Positions 13,478 to 20,746 of a DNA stretch of 20,746 nucleotides are shown here, piece by piece (position 1 is the stretch's first letter; every line of letters starts with the position of its first letter). Position numbers and translations under genes: made by a program. The notes beneath the pieces were generated by a model. It did not search any database, was not told where the DNA came from, and saw nothing but the letters and a program-made list of their open reading frames with translations. Source of the DNA: an uncultured Atopobium sp. (GTDB lineage Bacteria > Actinomycetota > Coriobacteriia > Coriobacteriales > Atopobiaceae); the NCBI GenBank assembly GCA_916720465.1, contig CAKARF010000011.1, forward strand, positions 1-20,746, read 5' to 3'.

Positions 13478-14188
13478 TTAATACCAGTGCTTGATGGTGA
13501 AGTTAGCGAGCTCAGAGAGTTTCTCGATATCTTGATGCTCATCATCACAATTAACAGCACAGGTGATAAGGCCAACAGAATTTCCTGTCTGAAGAGCCAG
13601 AGGAATGTCTTCAAACAGAATTGTTTTCTTAGCTTTAGCCTTAAGGCGAGCAAGTGCCTCTAAGTATAGATACGGTTCATCTTTTGCAGATCCAACATCT
13701 GCTGCAAACACCTGAGTATCAAACAGAGTGGATAGATGTAAACGAGACTCAAGGAGAGCAAGAAGCTCTGGCTCGTTGACAGTTGCCAATGCAGTGGGGA
13801 TGCCCTTTTCTCGTAGCTTGCTCATAAAATCAACAACACCAGGTCGAAGCTGCACTGAGTTGACAAAGAAGCTTTTACTAAGTTCTTTCCACTCGGCGAC
13901 AATCTCTTCTGGATCTTCCTTCAGCCCATAGGTGGCAATTGCCCAATCTGCTCCCTTTTCAAATCCAAGAGGGGAGAGAATCTTGCCAATTTTTGGAGTG
14001 TAAGGGATTCCTCGCGACTCAAAAAACTCCTGGTCAACAAGCTTCCAAATATGGTGTGTATGAGCAATAGTGCCATCGAAATCAAAAATTGCAGCTTCAA
14101 AATTTGTTGTAAGAATATCTTCAAGTGTCGAGAAAATCACAGAGTTCCAATCAAGTTGCGGTGAGCTTGTGTTTTTTATTGTTGACAT
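13478..14188 (-). CDS. HAD-superfamily phosphatase, beta-phosphoglucomutase-like
   Basis: Cytosolic phosphohydrolase or phosphomutase using an aspartyl-phosphate intermediate; substrate unknown. The 236 residues have motif I DFDGT with nucleophile D36 and acid D38, motif II Thr in LATVNEPE, the motif III Lys in SAKDEPYLYLEAL, and motif IV FEDIPLAL. A helical cap lies between motifs I and II (subclass I). About 30 residues precede motif I, longer than the usual 5-10, and the start lacks a ribosome site, so the true start may be further inside. It is divergent from the autolysin gene with only 65 bases between starts. Confidence 0.9.
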   Translation of the reverse strand: MSTIKNTSSPQLDWNSVIFSTLEDILTTNFEAAIFDFDGTIAHTHHIWKLVDQEFFESRGIPYTPKIGKILSPLGFEKGADWAIATYGLKEDPEEIVAEWKELSKSFFVNSVQLRPGVVDFMSKLREKGIPTALATVNEPELLALLESRLHLSTLFDTQVFAADVGSAKDEPYLYLEALARLKAKAKKTILFEDIPLALQTGNSVGLITCAVNCDDEHQDIEKLSELANFTIKHWY

Positions 14189-14253
14189 GCCAGTCTAGTG
14201 TAAACTTTTAGCAAGTATGAAGAGGAGTAAACCAATACTTTTCGGAGGACCGC

Positions 14254-16893
14254 ATGAAACGTAGCTTATTTAATACTCGCGGTAAATTGCTTGCTGTTTT
14301 GCTCTTTGTTGTCACAGCATTGTTTGTAACAACAGTTCAAAACGCATATGCAACTACCTACACCACAATGGATGCCCAAGGAAACATTATCCAGAGTGAA
14401 TCACTAAAAGATGCCGTAGCACTTGCTCGTGCAACTGGCAGACCTATTGCGCTTGACCCAGGTCACAGTGATGGCCTTGAAGGCAGAGATCCAGGTGCAC
14501 AGTACTACGGTCTAAATGAAGGCGACATTGCCTGGGCTACTGCTATGTACGTTAAGAAATATCTTGTGCAGTGGGGAGTCCCCGTTGTAGTGGTTCGTGG
14601 AGAGCATGAAAACCCTTCGATCAAAACACGCGTTCAGCGTGCTGTTGATGCAAATGCCTGCGCCGTTATTTCTTTGCACTACAATGCAGGTCCTGCATCG
14701 GCAACTGGCTCTGAGGTCTTAGTTCCTCATGACGTTAGTTATAACCATGACCTTTATGTTGCTGGGCAGGCACTTGCTGGCAAGGTTAACTATTACTTGA
14801 GAGAAAAGGCAGGCATCGTTACCCGCGGTGATGGCGCTACTGAGCGTGGCTATAACGATAAATATGGAACAGATTATTACGAGAATGGCGACGAGTCCGA
14901 TTACTACGGTATTGTTCGTTATGCTCGTCAAAAGGGTATTCTTGGTGTAATTATTGAGCATCAGTTTATCTCTAATCCAGCGCATGCAGCTGAGTTTAAA
15001 GACCTTGGTGATAACTCAAAGGTTGACTATATTGGCTGGGCTGACGCTTGGGCAATCTGGGAGATGTATCACTCTGATACCTGGTGGAGTATGAGGGGTA
15101 TTTCCGCAGTTCAGCAGGTTAATGATGTAATTCTTAAACCAGTACTTACTGGTGTTGTTACAGGTGCGACGTTTACGTATAGTTATGTTGGTCCAGACGG
15201 GTCAAAGGTGACTGTTGCATCTAATACAACTGATACTTCAGCAACATTTGCTCTTCCAACAAGTGGTCGATATACCTTATATATCACTACAAAATCTTCT
15301 GATGGACAAGAAATTACTCGTCAGATGCAATTTGATGCCACAGTCAAAGAGCAACCTGGTTGGCGTAAGGTAGCTGATGGTTGGAAGTACGCTGACGCTC
15401 AAGGTAATCCGTATGTCAATTGTTGGTTACAAGACAGTGATGGATGGCACTATTTTGATGCAAGAGGCATTACTGCCTCCGGCTGGTATACCACACCGAA
15501 TGGTAAGGTTTGGTACTTTGATGCTAACACCATTCATAACGCTGCTGCCATTGGTCAAAGCTCCATCTCAGGTAAGACATATTACTTTGATGAAACGAAT
15601 GGCCTTGTAAAAAATAATTGGATTCACTGGTCTGATGATTCTTGGTCGTGGGCAACAGAAAACGGTTCATTGCAAGCCGGTTGGAAACGTATGCCTAACG
15701 GCAAATGGTTCTACTTTGATAGCAATAACAACTATCGTGCTACCTTTGGCTTGATGTCCGATGGCTACCAGAAGTACTACATTGATGTTGATCGCGGGCT
15801 TATTTCTAACGGTTGGGTCAGTCTGCCTGATGGTAATTGGGCTTGGGCTAATTCAGATGGCTCACTTTATGTTGGCTGGAAGCATATGCCCAATGGTAAG
15901 TGGTTCTACTTTGATGAGAATGCAACTTACCCACTTATGAAGACCGGCGTTTTTTCTACTTCTAGTGGATCGTATTATGTTGATGTAAACAATGGTATGG
16001 CCTCTAATGGTTGGGTTGCCTTGCCTAACAATATTTGGGCATGGGCTCAATCAAGTGGCGCCTTAGCTTCTGGTTGGTTTAATACTCCAAATGGCAAGAC
16101 CTGGTACTTTGATCCAACTACTACTGAGCACGGCGCCCTCTTTGGTCTGCAATCAATCAATGGCTCATATTATTACTTTGACGAGAATTACGGACTTCTC
16201 CGCAACCAAGACATCACACTTCCAGACGGGCGTGTTGTACACGCAGATACATATGGTGTTCTCAACATCAAGCCTACTGATACCAACAACAGTAGAGAAA
16301 ATGGAGATGATGTAAACAACACACCGGCTGATGACAATTCTCCAGTTGAGCCAACTCGCGGCAATTTCTCTGATCGCACCAGCGTTCTTGGAGCTCCTCT
16401 TGTCTCTAAAGAGGACCTTCAGAGAGATTTCAACAAGCGCGTGGGTTCTGCTTATCCAGCTGTTTATGCCGAGAAGGGCGCTGCAACAGGAACCGATTTT
16501 GTAAATCAGCTTTGGCAGGCTGCAATTGACGAGGGAGTTCGTCCAGAGCTGCTCTATGCGCAGGTCATGATTGAGACTGGTAACCTCCGCTTTGGTGGCG
16601 CTGTCCTCCCTGAGCAGTGCAACTTTGGTGGTATGGGAGCAACTGGAAATGGTAAGCGCGGACTCTCGTTTGATACCGTTCTTAAGGGACTTCGTGCACA
16701 GGCTTTGCACCTTCGTGCGTACGCAGGTTATGAGCCACTGACGGTTGATCCAAGCGAGGCGCACGATGTTGACCCACGCTATAGTGCAGGGATTCTTGCC
16801 AAGAAAGCTAACATTATCCGTAAGCTTGCTGGCACCTGGGCAACGGATAAGAACTACGCCGTTAAGCTTGTCCGAGTAATGAATGAGCTGTAG
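14254..16893 (+). CDS. Secreted bifunctional autolysin: N-acetylmuramoyl-L-alanine amidase, wall-binding array, glucosaminidase
   Basis: Peptidoglycan hydrolase of 879 residues. Order: signal peptide 1-33 (likely cleavage AYA/TTY); Amidase_3 domain about 62-275 with zinc ligands H71 (LDPGHSDG), E89 (GLNEGD) and H142 (LHYNAG), plus catalytic E235 (IIEHQF); an Ig-like beta domain about 285-365; lead-in repeats (GWRKVADGWKYAD, WLQDSDGWHYFD); four wall-binding supermodules starting at G410, 476, 541 and 607; an Asn/Asp-rich linker; and a C-terminal glucosaminidase-type domain about 715-879 with probable catalytic E774 in VMIETGNLRFGG, then CNFGGMGATGNGKRG. GGAGG at 14244-14248 fixes the start. 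It would cut the peptide-glycan amide bond and the glycan chain, as in AtlA-type cell-separation enzymes, but here the binding repeats sit between the two catalytic domains. A perfect TTGACA (14182-14187) lies upstream, but no -10 is correctly spaced. Confidence 0.95.
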   Translation: MKRSLFNTRGKLLAVLLFVVTALFVTTVQNAYATTYTTMDAQGNIIQSESLKDAVALARATGRPIALDPGHSDGLEGRDPGAQYYGLNEGDIAWATAMYVKKYLVQWGVPVVVVRGEHENPSIKTRVQRAVDANACAVISLHYNAGPASATGSEVLVPHDVSYNHDLYVAGQALAGKVNYYLREKAGIVTRGDGATERGYNDKYGTDYYENGDESDYYGIVRYARQKGILGVIIEHQFISNPAHAAEFKDLGDNSKVDYIGWADAWAIWEMYHSDTWWSMRGISAVQQVNDVILKPVLTGVVTGATFTYSYVGPDGSKVTVASNTTDTSATFALPTSGRYTLYITTKSSDGQEITRQMQFDATVKEQPGWRKVADGWKYADAQGNPYVNCWLQDSDGWHYFDARGITASGWYTTPNGKVWYFDANTIHNAAAIGQSSISGKTYYFDETNGLVKNNWIHWSDDSWSWATENGSLQAGWKRMPNGKWFYFDSNNNYRATFGLMSDGYQKYYIDVDRGLISNGWVSLPDGNWAWANSDGSLYVGWKHMPNGKWFYFDENATYPLMKTGVFSTSSGSYYVDVNNGMASNGWVALPNNIWAWAQSSGALASGWFNTPNGKTWYFDPTTTEHGALFGLQSINGSYYYFDENYGLLRNQDITLPDGRVVHADTYGVLNIKPTDTNNSRENGDDVNNTPADDNSPVEPTRGNFSDRTSVLGAPLVSKEDLQRDFNKRVGSAYPAVYAEKGAATGTDFVNQLWQAAIDEGVRPELLYAQVMIETGNLRFGGAVLPEQCNFGGMGATGNGKRGLSFDTVLKGLRAQALHLRAYAGYEPLTVDPSEAHDVDPRYSAGILAKKANIIRKLAGTWATDKNYAVKLVRVMNEL
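15481..16269 (+). repeat. Four tandem coding repeats (66, 65, 66 and 66 residues)
   Basis: These are the same supermodule as in the L,D-transpeptidase gene: units start GWYTT, GWKRM, GWKHM and GWFNT, each followed by PNGK(x)W. Units 1-2 resemble units 1-2 of the other array; units 3-4 resemble its units 4-5 (shared MKTG, SGSYYVD and WAQSSGAL stretches). One unit has therefore been lost here or gained there. Confidence 0.88.
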
Positions 16894-16920
16894 GTCAAAG
16901 TACTTGCAACAATGTCTACG

Positions 16921-16962
16921 AAGAAGGAGCTTCGAGAAATCGGAGCTCCTTCTTAACTTTTA
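16921..16962 (+). terminator. Terminator of autolysin gene
   Basis: AAGAAGGAGCT (16921-16931) pairs perfectly with AGCTCCTTCTT (16944-16954) around a 12-base loop, followed by AACTTTTA. The stem is strong and the T-run moderate. On the minus strand it lacks a T-tail, so it probably serves only the plus strand. Confidence 0.75.
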
Positions 16963-17030
16963 TGTTATGTTGCATGGAATCTGTACGGTTCGTGCGGCCT
17001 TTTGACCCTCCGTTTTACAGCCCATGTTTC

Positions 17031-19298
17031 TTATCTATCAGGTTCTCCTTCAATGGAGTTAAGCATGTCAAAGTAGACATCGTCTTTGGTCATAATGCCT
17101 AGGTTCATCATAAAGTTCTTGGCCACACTAAAGAGCTCTGCATCAAGCGAGGCTCGCGTACCATCCAAGAAAATAGTGGAGACTTCGTTGGTAGGCGCGA
17201 TAGGAATTTGTTCATGTACCAAAGTGGTATAGATTTCTTCGTCGCTCAGTTCATCGCAGCTAAACTCAGGCTCTGTTTGCGCAAGAATAGCCGTCTCGGT
17301 ACCAATAATAAACGTAGCTCCTGGTAAGAACTTCAAGGCAAACTGATAGCAAGCTTGGGCGGCTTTCAGATGTCTGAGTCTCCATTGGAAGAATGCCATG
17401 CGATAATAGCCAAATCCAATACTCTCGGGGTCATGGGCAAGCAGCAGGAGCTTCTTGAGCTCATCTGCTGCAGCTGCAATATCTAGCGACTCTTCAAGAC
17501 AGTGAGAGAGGTGTAGCCTTGCACTCATGCTAAGAGGAGCAATCTCAACAGCCCTTCTCGCATGCTGAAGCGCACTTTGTGTTTGTCCCTGGAGCGTTTG
17601 AGCAATAGATATCAGAAGGTGTGCCTCAAAGTAAGACATAGGAGCTAGACGAGTGTTTTTCTCGGGATTAGAGAGAATTCTGTTATAGAGCACTCGATCG
17701 ACGTAGTTCATAAATACACGCCACTGAGTAGTGCTTGAGTCCGTGTAGGTGTTATTGCTATCGACGGAGTCCAGCGCTTCACGTAGGAGCAGTTCTGCGT
17801 CTTGATAGTTTTTCTCGCCAATAAGGCGCTGGGCCTTAGTAACCGCCAAGGAAAGAACACCTCCGTCAACAAACTCTTCTGAAATAGCCTCAAAGTCATC
17901 TTCTGCAAGCGTGCCCTTAATAAAGCGAGAAACCACGCGTTCTCCCGCTGCTCGCACCGTAGGATCGGTAGAGTTTGCGGTATACGACAAGATAGTGCGG
18001 ACGTTTTCTTCTGTAGAAGAAGAGAGGTTGCGCAAAATTTTGGTGATAATTTCTTCTCGCACCTGGCCTTCATCAATAGAAAGCCCCGACACTTCATCGG
18101 TGCCTAGCGCGTGAGCTGCGACGCTATCAAGGCGTTTTTGAGAAGACTCAACAAAATCGTACCTGCTTGGTGGACAGAATATCTCATTGTCTAAGGTAAA
18201 GAGCGGCTGTACTGCATGAAGAATGCCATCTGCCTCGTCAATTTGCGCGTTCCAGAGCTGATACACAGAAAGCGGATTAGTATCTTCTGTAATGTTTGTA
18301 TCTTCAAATTGCTTGCGAGTAATGTGGAACGAGAAAAGACAGGCATGCAGCTTGTTTGTATTGCATATGCCAGAGAGCCATACCTCGTTAATCCTCTTCG
18401 AACTTCTAAAAGCACTTGCGGTGATGAGCATACCAAGGTGTAAGTTGTAAGCGGTTGCCGCACGGCTGAGGTCATCAAAGGTTGCTTCTTTGATACTTCC
18501 ATCTTTGTCAAGAAAGCTTCTTGGGAACTGCTCTGGAAGGGCCAGGTGTACCCTAAAGGCGGCAATTCCCTTGTGTACGTTGGTCCTAAACTCAGTGATA
18601 AGACGCTGAGATAGACGCAGGCTTTCAATGTGTAGAGAGATGGCTTTGCGGACAACCCACTCACCATCCTCTTGGGTGCTTTGAGTGGTGGCGCAGCGGG
18701 GGCGAGATTGCTTCATCATGGTAGAAACAATCTTTTGCTCAAAAGCAAGCAAGTCAAGCTCAGATGCCATATTTGCATCAAGAAAGTATCGCTCTGCAAA
18801 GAGGGCAGTGTTTAGTGCGCTTTCAATAGTAAGAAGCTGAATCTTCTGCTCATAAGAAAGTGCTTTTTGATTAGCGCGCAGATAAAAGAGGCCATTGGTA
18901 CGCAGGCGCACCACGCGGCAGGGGATAGTAATGTCTTGCGCATCGAGAACACCGGCATCTTTTAGTCGCTGGGCTAGGTGCAGTTCAAAATCACTTGGCG
19001 GGATGGCAACAGATCCACCTTTTCGGTGAGAATCTTTTTCACGCAAAAATGCTGTAGTTACAAAATGTTTGAGCACTTCAAGAGGGGTTATGGACTCTGT
19101 AAGCGTAAGAGAAAGCGCTTCAATATTGAGCTTTGTATGCCAACCAGTCTGATCAATAGAACCAACATGTTGATTATTTTGTACAGCGTCTAGAGACTCA
19201 TCAGGCAGAACGTCTGTATTGACGAGAGACGGATAGAGTTTTCCAAGCCTGTTTCTTCCAGGTTGCTTAGCTTCTGGATTATTTTCCTGACGAGTCAT
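17031..19298 (-). CDS. Large TPR-containing cytoplasmic protein of unknown function
   Basis: I do not recognise a named family. The 755 residues have no signal peptide, membrane segment or enzymatic motif. The N-terminal half (about 1-420) is mixed alpha/beta, with a Cys-containing beta-like part (ITIPCRVVRLRTNGLFYLRAN) and long helices. The C-terminal half is helical, with TPR-type pairs clearest at about 490-515 (LAVTKAQRLIGEKNYQDAELLLREAL) and 560-670 (e.g. LLISIAQTLQGQTQSALQHA, then RRAVEIAPLSMSARLHLSHC). This suggests a protein-interaction or scaffold role (inference). GGAGGT lies just upstream of two adjacent ATGs; the second (19298) has the better six-base spacing, the first (19301) would add one Met. 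It is monocistronic and divergent from the HAD gene at 19473; no clear terminator was found after its stop. Confidence 0.88.
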   Translation of the reverse strand: MTRQENNPEAKQPGRNRLGKLYPSLVNTDVLPDESLDAVQNNQHVGSIDQTGWHTKLNIEALSLTLTESITPLEVLKHFVTTAFLREKDSHRKGGSVAIPPSDFELHLAQRLKDAGVLDAQDITIPCRVVRLRTNGLFYLRANQKALSYEQKIQLLTIESALNTALFAERYFLDANMASELDLLAFEQKIVSTMMKQSRPRCATTQSTQEDGEWVVRKAISLHIESLRLSQRLITEFRTNVHKGIAAFRVHLALPEQFPRSFLDKDGSIKEATFDDLSRAATAYNLHLGMLITASAFRSSKRINEVWLSGICNTNKLHACLFSFHITRKQFEDTNITEDTNPLSVYQLWNAQIDEADGILHAVQPLFTLDNEIFCPPSRYDFVESSQKRLDSVAAHALGTDEVSGLSIDEGQVREEIITKILRNLSSSTEENVRTILSYTANSTDPTVRAAGERVVSRFIKGTLAEDDFEAISEEFVDGGVLSLAVTKAQRLIGEKNYQDAELLLREALDSVDSNNTYTDSSTTQWRVFMNYVDRVLYNRILSNPEKNTRLAPMSYFEAHLLISIAQTLQGQTQSALQHARRAVEIAPLSMSARLHLSHCLEESLDIAAAADELKKLLLLAHDPESIGFGYYRMAFFQWRLRHLKAAQACYQFALKFLPGATFIIGTETAILAQTEPEFSCDELSDEEIYTTLVHEQIPIAPTNEVSTIFLDGTRASLDAELFSVAKNFMMNLGIMTKDDVYFDMLNSIEGEPDR

Positions 19299-19332
19299 CA
19301 TACACCTCCCAAGTTAGGCATACTGATTCATC

Positions 19333-19346
19333 TATAGTTAACTATA
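19333..19346. promoter_or_regulatory. 14-bp perfect palindrome in a divergent promoter region
   Basis: TATAGTTAACTATA is fully self-complementary and lies 32-45 bases upstream of the TPR-protein start, where its promoter should be. A related half, ATAGTTAA, recurs at 19380-19387. A perfect TTGACA on the minus strand (19380-19375) lies between, but no -10 is properly spaced from it. It is possibly an operator acting on one or both divergent genes. Confidence 0.45.
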
Positions 19347-19472
19347 TACCTTTGCTGGTGTACGACATTTCAGCTGTCAATAGTTAATTCGGCAGGCGAG
19401 AAGAAAATGCCATTGACTGGTTAGTTTTGCGACATCAACGGTATACTCACATACGTAGATGATTGGATTAAC

Positions 19473-20183
19473 ATGGCAATAACGCAAAACATAACTGATG
19501 CAAATAAAGCACTGGTAACTTCTGAGGTAGTTTCAGATCTGCAGAATCGCTCGCTTATTATTTTTGACTTTGATGGAACTATGGCGGACACGTTGCCTAC
19601 CATTGTTTCAACGGCAAAGATGGCAATGACAGACTGCGGCCATACAGACTTTATAGAATCAGACCTCAAAAAGCTTGTAGGACCACCGTTTCCTTATGCG
19701 TTTGAGCTGGTCTTTGGACTCAGCCATGAGGATGCTGTTGCGGTTACTAAGCGTTACCGCGAGCTCTATATAACTACAGGAAAATGGCCGCTCTTTGAGG
19801 GTATGAGAGACCTCATTGATGACCTCCACGCTGCCGGTAAAATGGTTGCCGTAGCAAGCTCAAAGAACCAGCCCATGCTAGAGATGGGGCTTAGGGACAA
19901 CAACCTTATTGGTGTTCTAGATGCCTATGCTGGAAGAATAGATGAGGCGGCAACCGATAAAATTACCGCTATTGCTCACGTTATGCGCCAGCTTGGCTGT
20001 GATGCTTCTGAAAGCGTCATGGTGGGAGACCGCCGTTTTGATATGGAAGCAGCGTTCCCAAATCAGATTCCATGTATTGGCGTGTTGTATGGAAAAACCA
20101 CCGATAAGCAGGAACTTATTGATGCGGGAGCAGTTGCAATTGTAGATACCGTAGAAGATCTACACCACGTTCTTCTCGCTTAA
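19473..20183 (+). CDS. HAD-superfamily phosphatase, phosphoglycolate phosphatase-like (Gph/PpaX type)
   Basis: Cytosolic phosphatase; the family removes phosphate from phosphoglycolate, pyrophosphate or related small molecules, and the true substrate is not evident. The 236 residues have motif I IFDFDGTMADT with nucleophile D32 and acid D34, a four-helix cap (about 45-105), motif II Ser in VASSKNQ, the motif III Lys in the DKITAIAHV region, and motif IV VGDRRFDMEAA with D186 and D190 for magnesium. About 25 residues precede motif I, somewhat long, and the ribosome site (TTGGATT) is weak, so the start is uncertain. It is followed by a bidirectional terminator and so is a single-gene unit. Confidence 0.92.
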   Translation: MAITQNITDANKALVTSEVVSDLQNRSLIIFDFDGTMADTLPTIVSTAKMAMTDCGHTDFIESDLKKLVGPPFPYAFELVFGLSHEDAVAVTKRYRELYITTGKWPLFEGMRDLIDDLHAAGKMVAVASSKNQPMLEMGLRDNNLIGVLDAYAGRIDEAATDKITAIAHVMRQLGCDASESVMVGDRRFDMEAAFPNQIPCIGVLYGKTTDKQELIDAGAVAIVDTVEDLHHVLLA

Positions 20184-20205
20184 AAAACTGTTACATACGC
20201 ACAAA

Positions 20206-20239
20206 AAAACGCCTTGCCACTAAGATGACAAGGCGTTTT
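20206..20239. terminator. Bidirectional terminator between HAD gene and ABC transporter gene
   Basis: AAAACGCCTTG (20206-20216) pairs perfectly with CAAGGCGTTTT (20229-20239) around a 12-base loop. On the minus strand the stem is followed by seven T, making it strong for the ABC gene; on the plus strand TTTT closes the stem for the HAD gene. Confidence 0.9.
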
Positions 20240-20258
20240 GCATTACAGAAGTTAGCTG

Positions 20259-20746
20259 TTACTCAAGCTCAAAGGCGCCTGTGTAGAGCTGGTAGTACGT
20301 TCCTCGCTTGGCGAGAAGTTCGTCGTGCGTACCGCGCTCAATAATGCGACCGTGGTCAAGAACGACAATAACATCTGCGTTTCTAACCGTAGAGAGACGG
20401 TGAGCAATAACAAAGGTGGTGCGATCGTACATAAGAGCGTCCATACCACGCTGGACAATTGCCTCAGTACGCGTATCAATGCTGGAAGTAGCCTCATCCA
20501 GAATCATGACTGGTGGATCTGCAACTGCTGCGCGAGCAATGGAGATGAGCTGACGCTGTCCCTGGGAGAGTGCACTGCCGTTATCCTTGAGCATGGTGTG
20601 GTAGCCGTCAGGAAGACGTCTGATGAAGTCATCAGCACCAGCAAGCTTTGCAGCCTTTACGCAATCCTCGTCAGTGGCGTCGAGACGACCGTAGCGAATG
20701 TTGTCCAAAACGGTACCCGTGAAGAGGTTAACGTCCTGAAGAACAA
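20259..20746 (-). CDS. ABC exporter, C-terminal half of ATPase domain (gene cut by window edge)
   Basis: The visible 161 residues are the end of an ABC nucleotide-binding domain of the exporter (MsbA/MdlB/LmrA) type. Seen in order are the Q-loop (VLQDVNLFTGTV), a short helical subdomain, the signature ALSQGQRQ (LSQGQ in place of LSGGQ, common in this subfamily), Walker B VMILDEATSSID with the D-loop, and the H-loop IAHRLSTV. The tail GRIIERGTHDELL ends the domain. Walker A and the membrane domain would lie beyond base 20746. Such half-transporters usually work as heterodimers with an adjacent partner gene. The substrate cannot be told from this part. Confidence 0.93.
   Translation of the reverse strand, partial: VLQDVNLFTGTVLDNIRYGRLDATDEDCVKAAKLAGADDFIRRLPDGYHTMLKDNGSALSQGQRQLISIARAAVADPPVMILDEATSSIDTRTEAIVQRGMDALMYDRTTFVIAHRLSTVRNADVIVVLDHGRIIERGTHDELLAKRGTYYQLYTGAFELE

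Noticed and set aside
14182..14206. TTGACA with TAAACT as autolysin promoter
   Set aside because: The spacer is only 13 bases, too short for a normal sigma-70 promoter, so it was not listed as a feature.
16165..16764. Minus-strand open frame of 199 codons
   Set aside because: It is antisense to the glucosaminidase domain of the autolysin, with no start signal or family resemblance.
19333..19346. Palindrome considered as another LexA box
   Set aside because: The core lacks GAAC and GTTC half-sites.

Overview
The window fits a low-to-mid-GC anaerobic Gram-positive bacterium, most likely a Coriobacteriia member of the Atopobium/Lancefieldella/Olsenella group. This placement is an inference from gene content and protein resemblance. 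It rests on a superoxide reductase in place of visible superoxide dismutase or catalase, a GAAC-N4-GTTC (Gram-positive type) LexA box in front of ruvCAB, choline-binding-type cell-wall repeats on secreted murein enzymes, and strong GGAGG ribosome sites. No mobile element, tRNA, rRNA or CRISPR array was seen.

Left part (1-7838): a C-terminally cut pepC (bleomycin hydrolase-type aminopeptidase) points left. It is divergent from dnaE, a long replicative DNA polymerase III alpha subunit with an intact PHP metal site and an insertion inside that domain. The shared upstream region carries a LexA-like half-degenerate palindrome. Next comes a one-gene superoxide reductase unit whose N-terminal domain has lost its desulforedoxin cysteines; it is preceded by a 25-bp near-perfect palindrome and followed by a terminator. 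Then comes a full-length NAD synthetase homologue in which every catalytic motif I can align by eye is lost (Glu, Lys and Cys of the nitrilase half; the SGGxDS pyrophosphate loop of the synthetase half). This pseudoenzyme is the most unusual gene in the window.

Middle (7839-10564): a compact ruvC-ruvA-ruvB operon (stop/start overlaps, Holliday-junction processing) plus a trailing small helical protein of unknown function. It starts at an SOS-controlled promoter and ends at a strong bidirectional terminator.

Cell-envelope part (10591-16962): an L,D-transpeptidase gene on the minus strand and a bifunctional amidase/glucosaminidase autolysin gene on the plus strand. Both are secreted and carry the same 66-residue cell-wall repeat supermodule (five copies and four copies) in matching order. 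Between them lie a cold-shock protein gene and a HAD phosphatase gene. The two genes therefore form long inverted, diverged paralogous arms.

Right part (17031-20746): a 756-residue cytoplasmic TPR protein of unknown function on the minus strand, divergent from a phosphoglycolate-phosphatase-like HAD gene across a short region holding a 14-bp perfect palindrome. A bidirectional terminator follows, then the C-terminal half of an ABC exporter ATPase domain that runs off the window.
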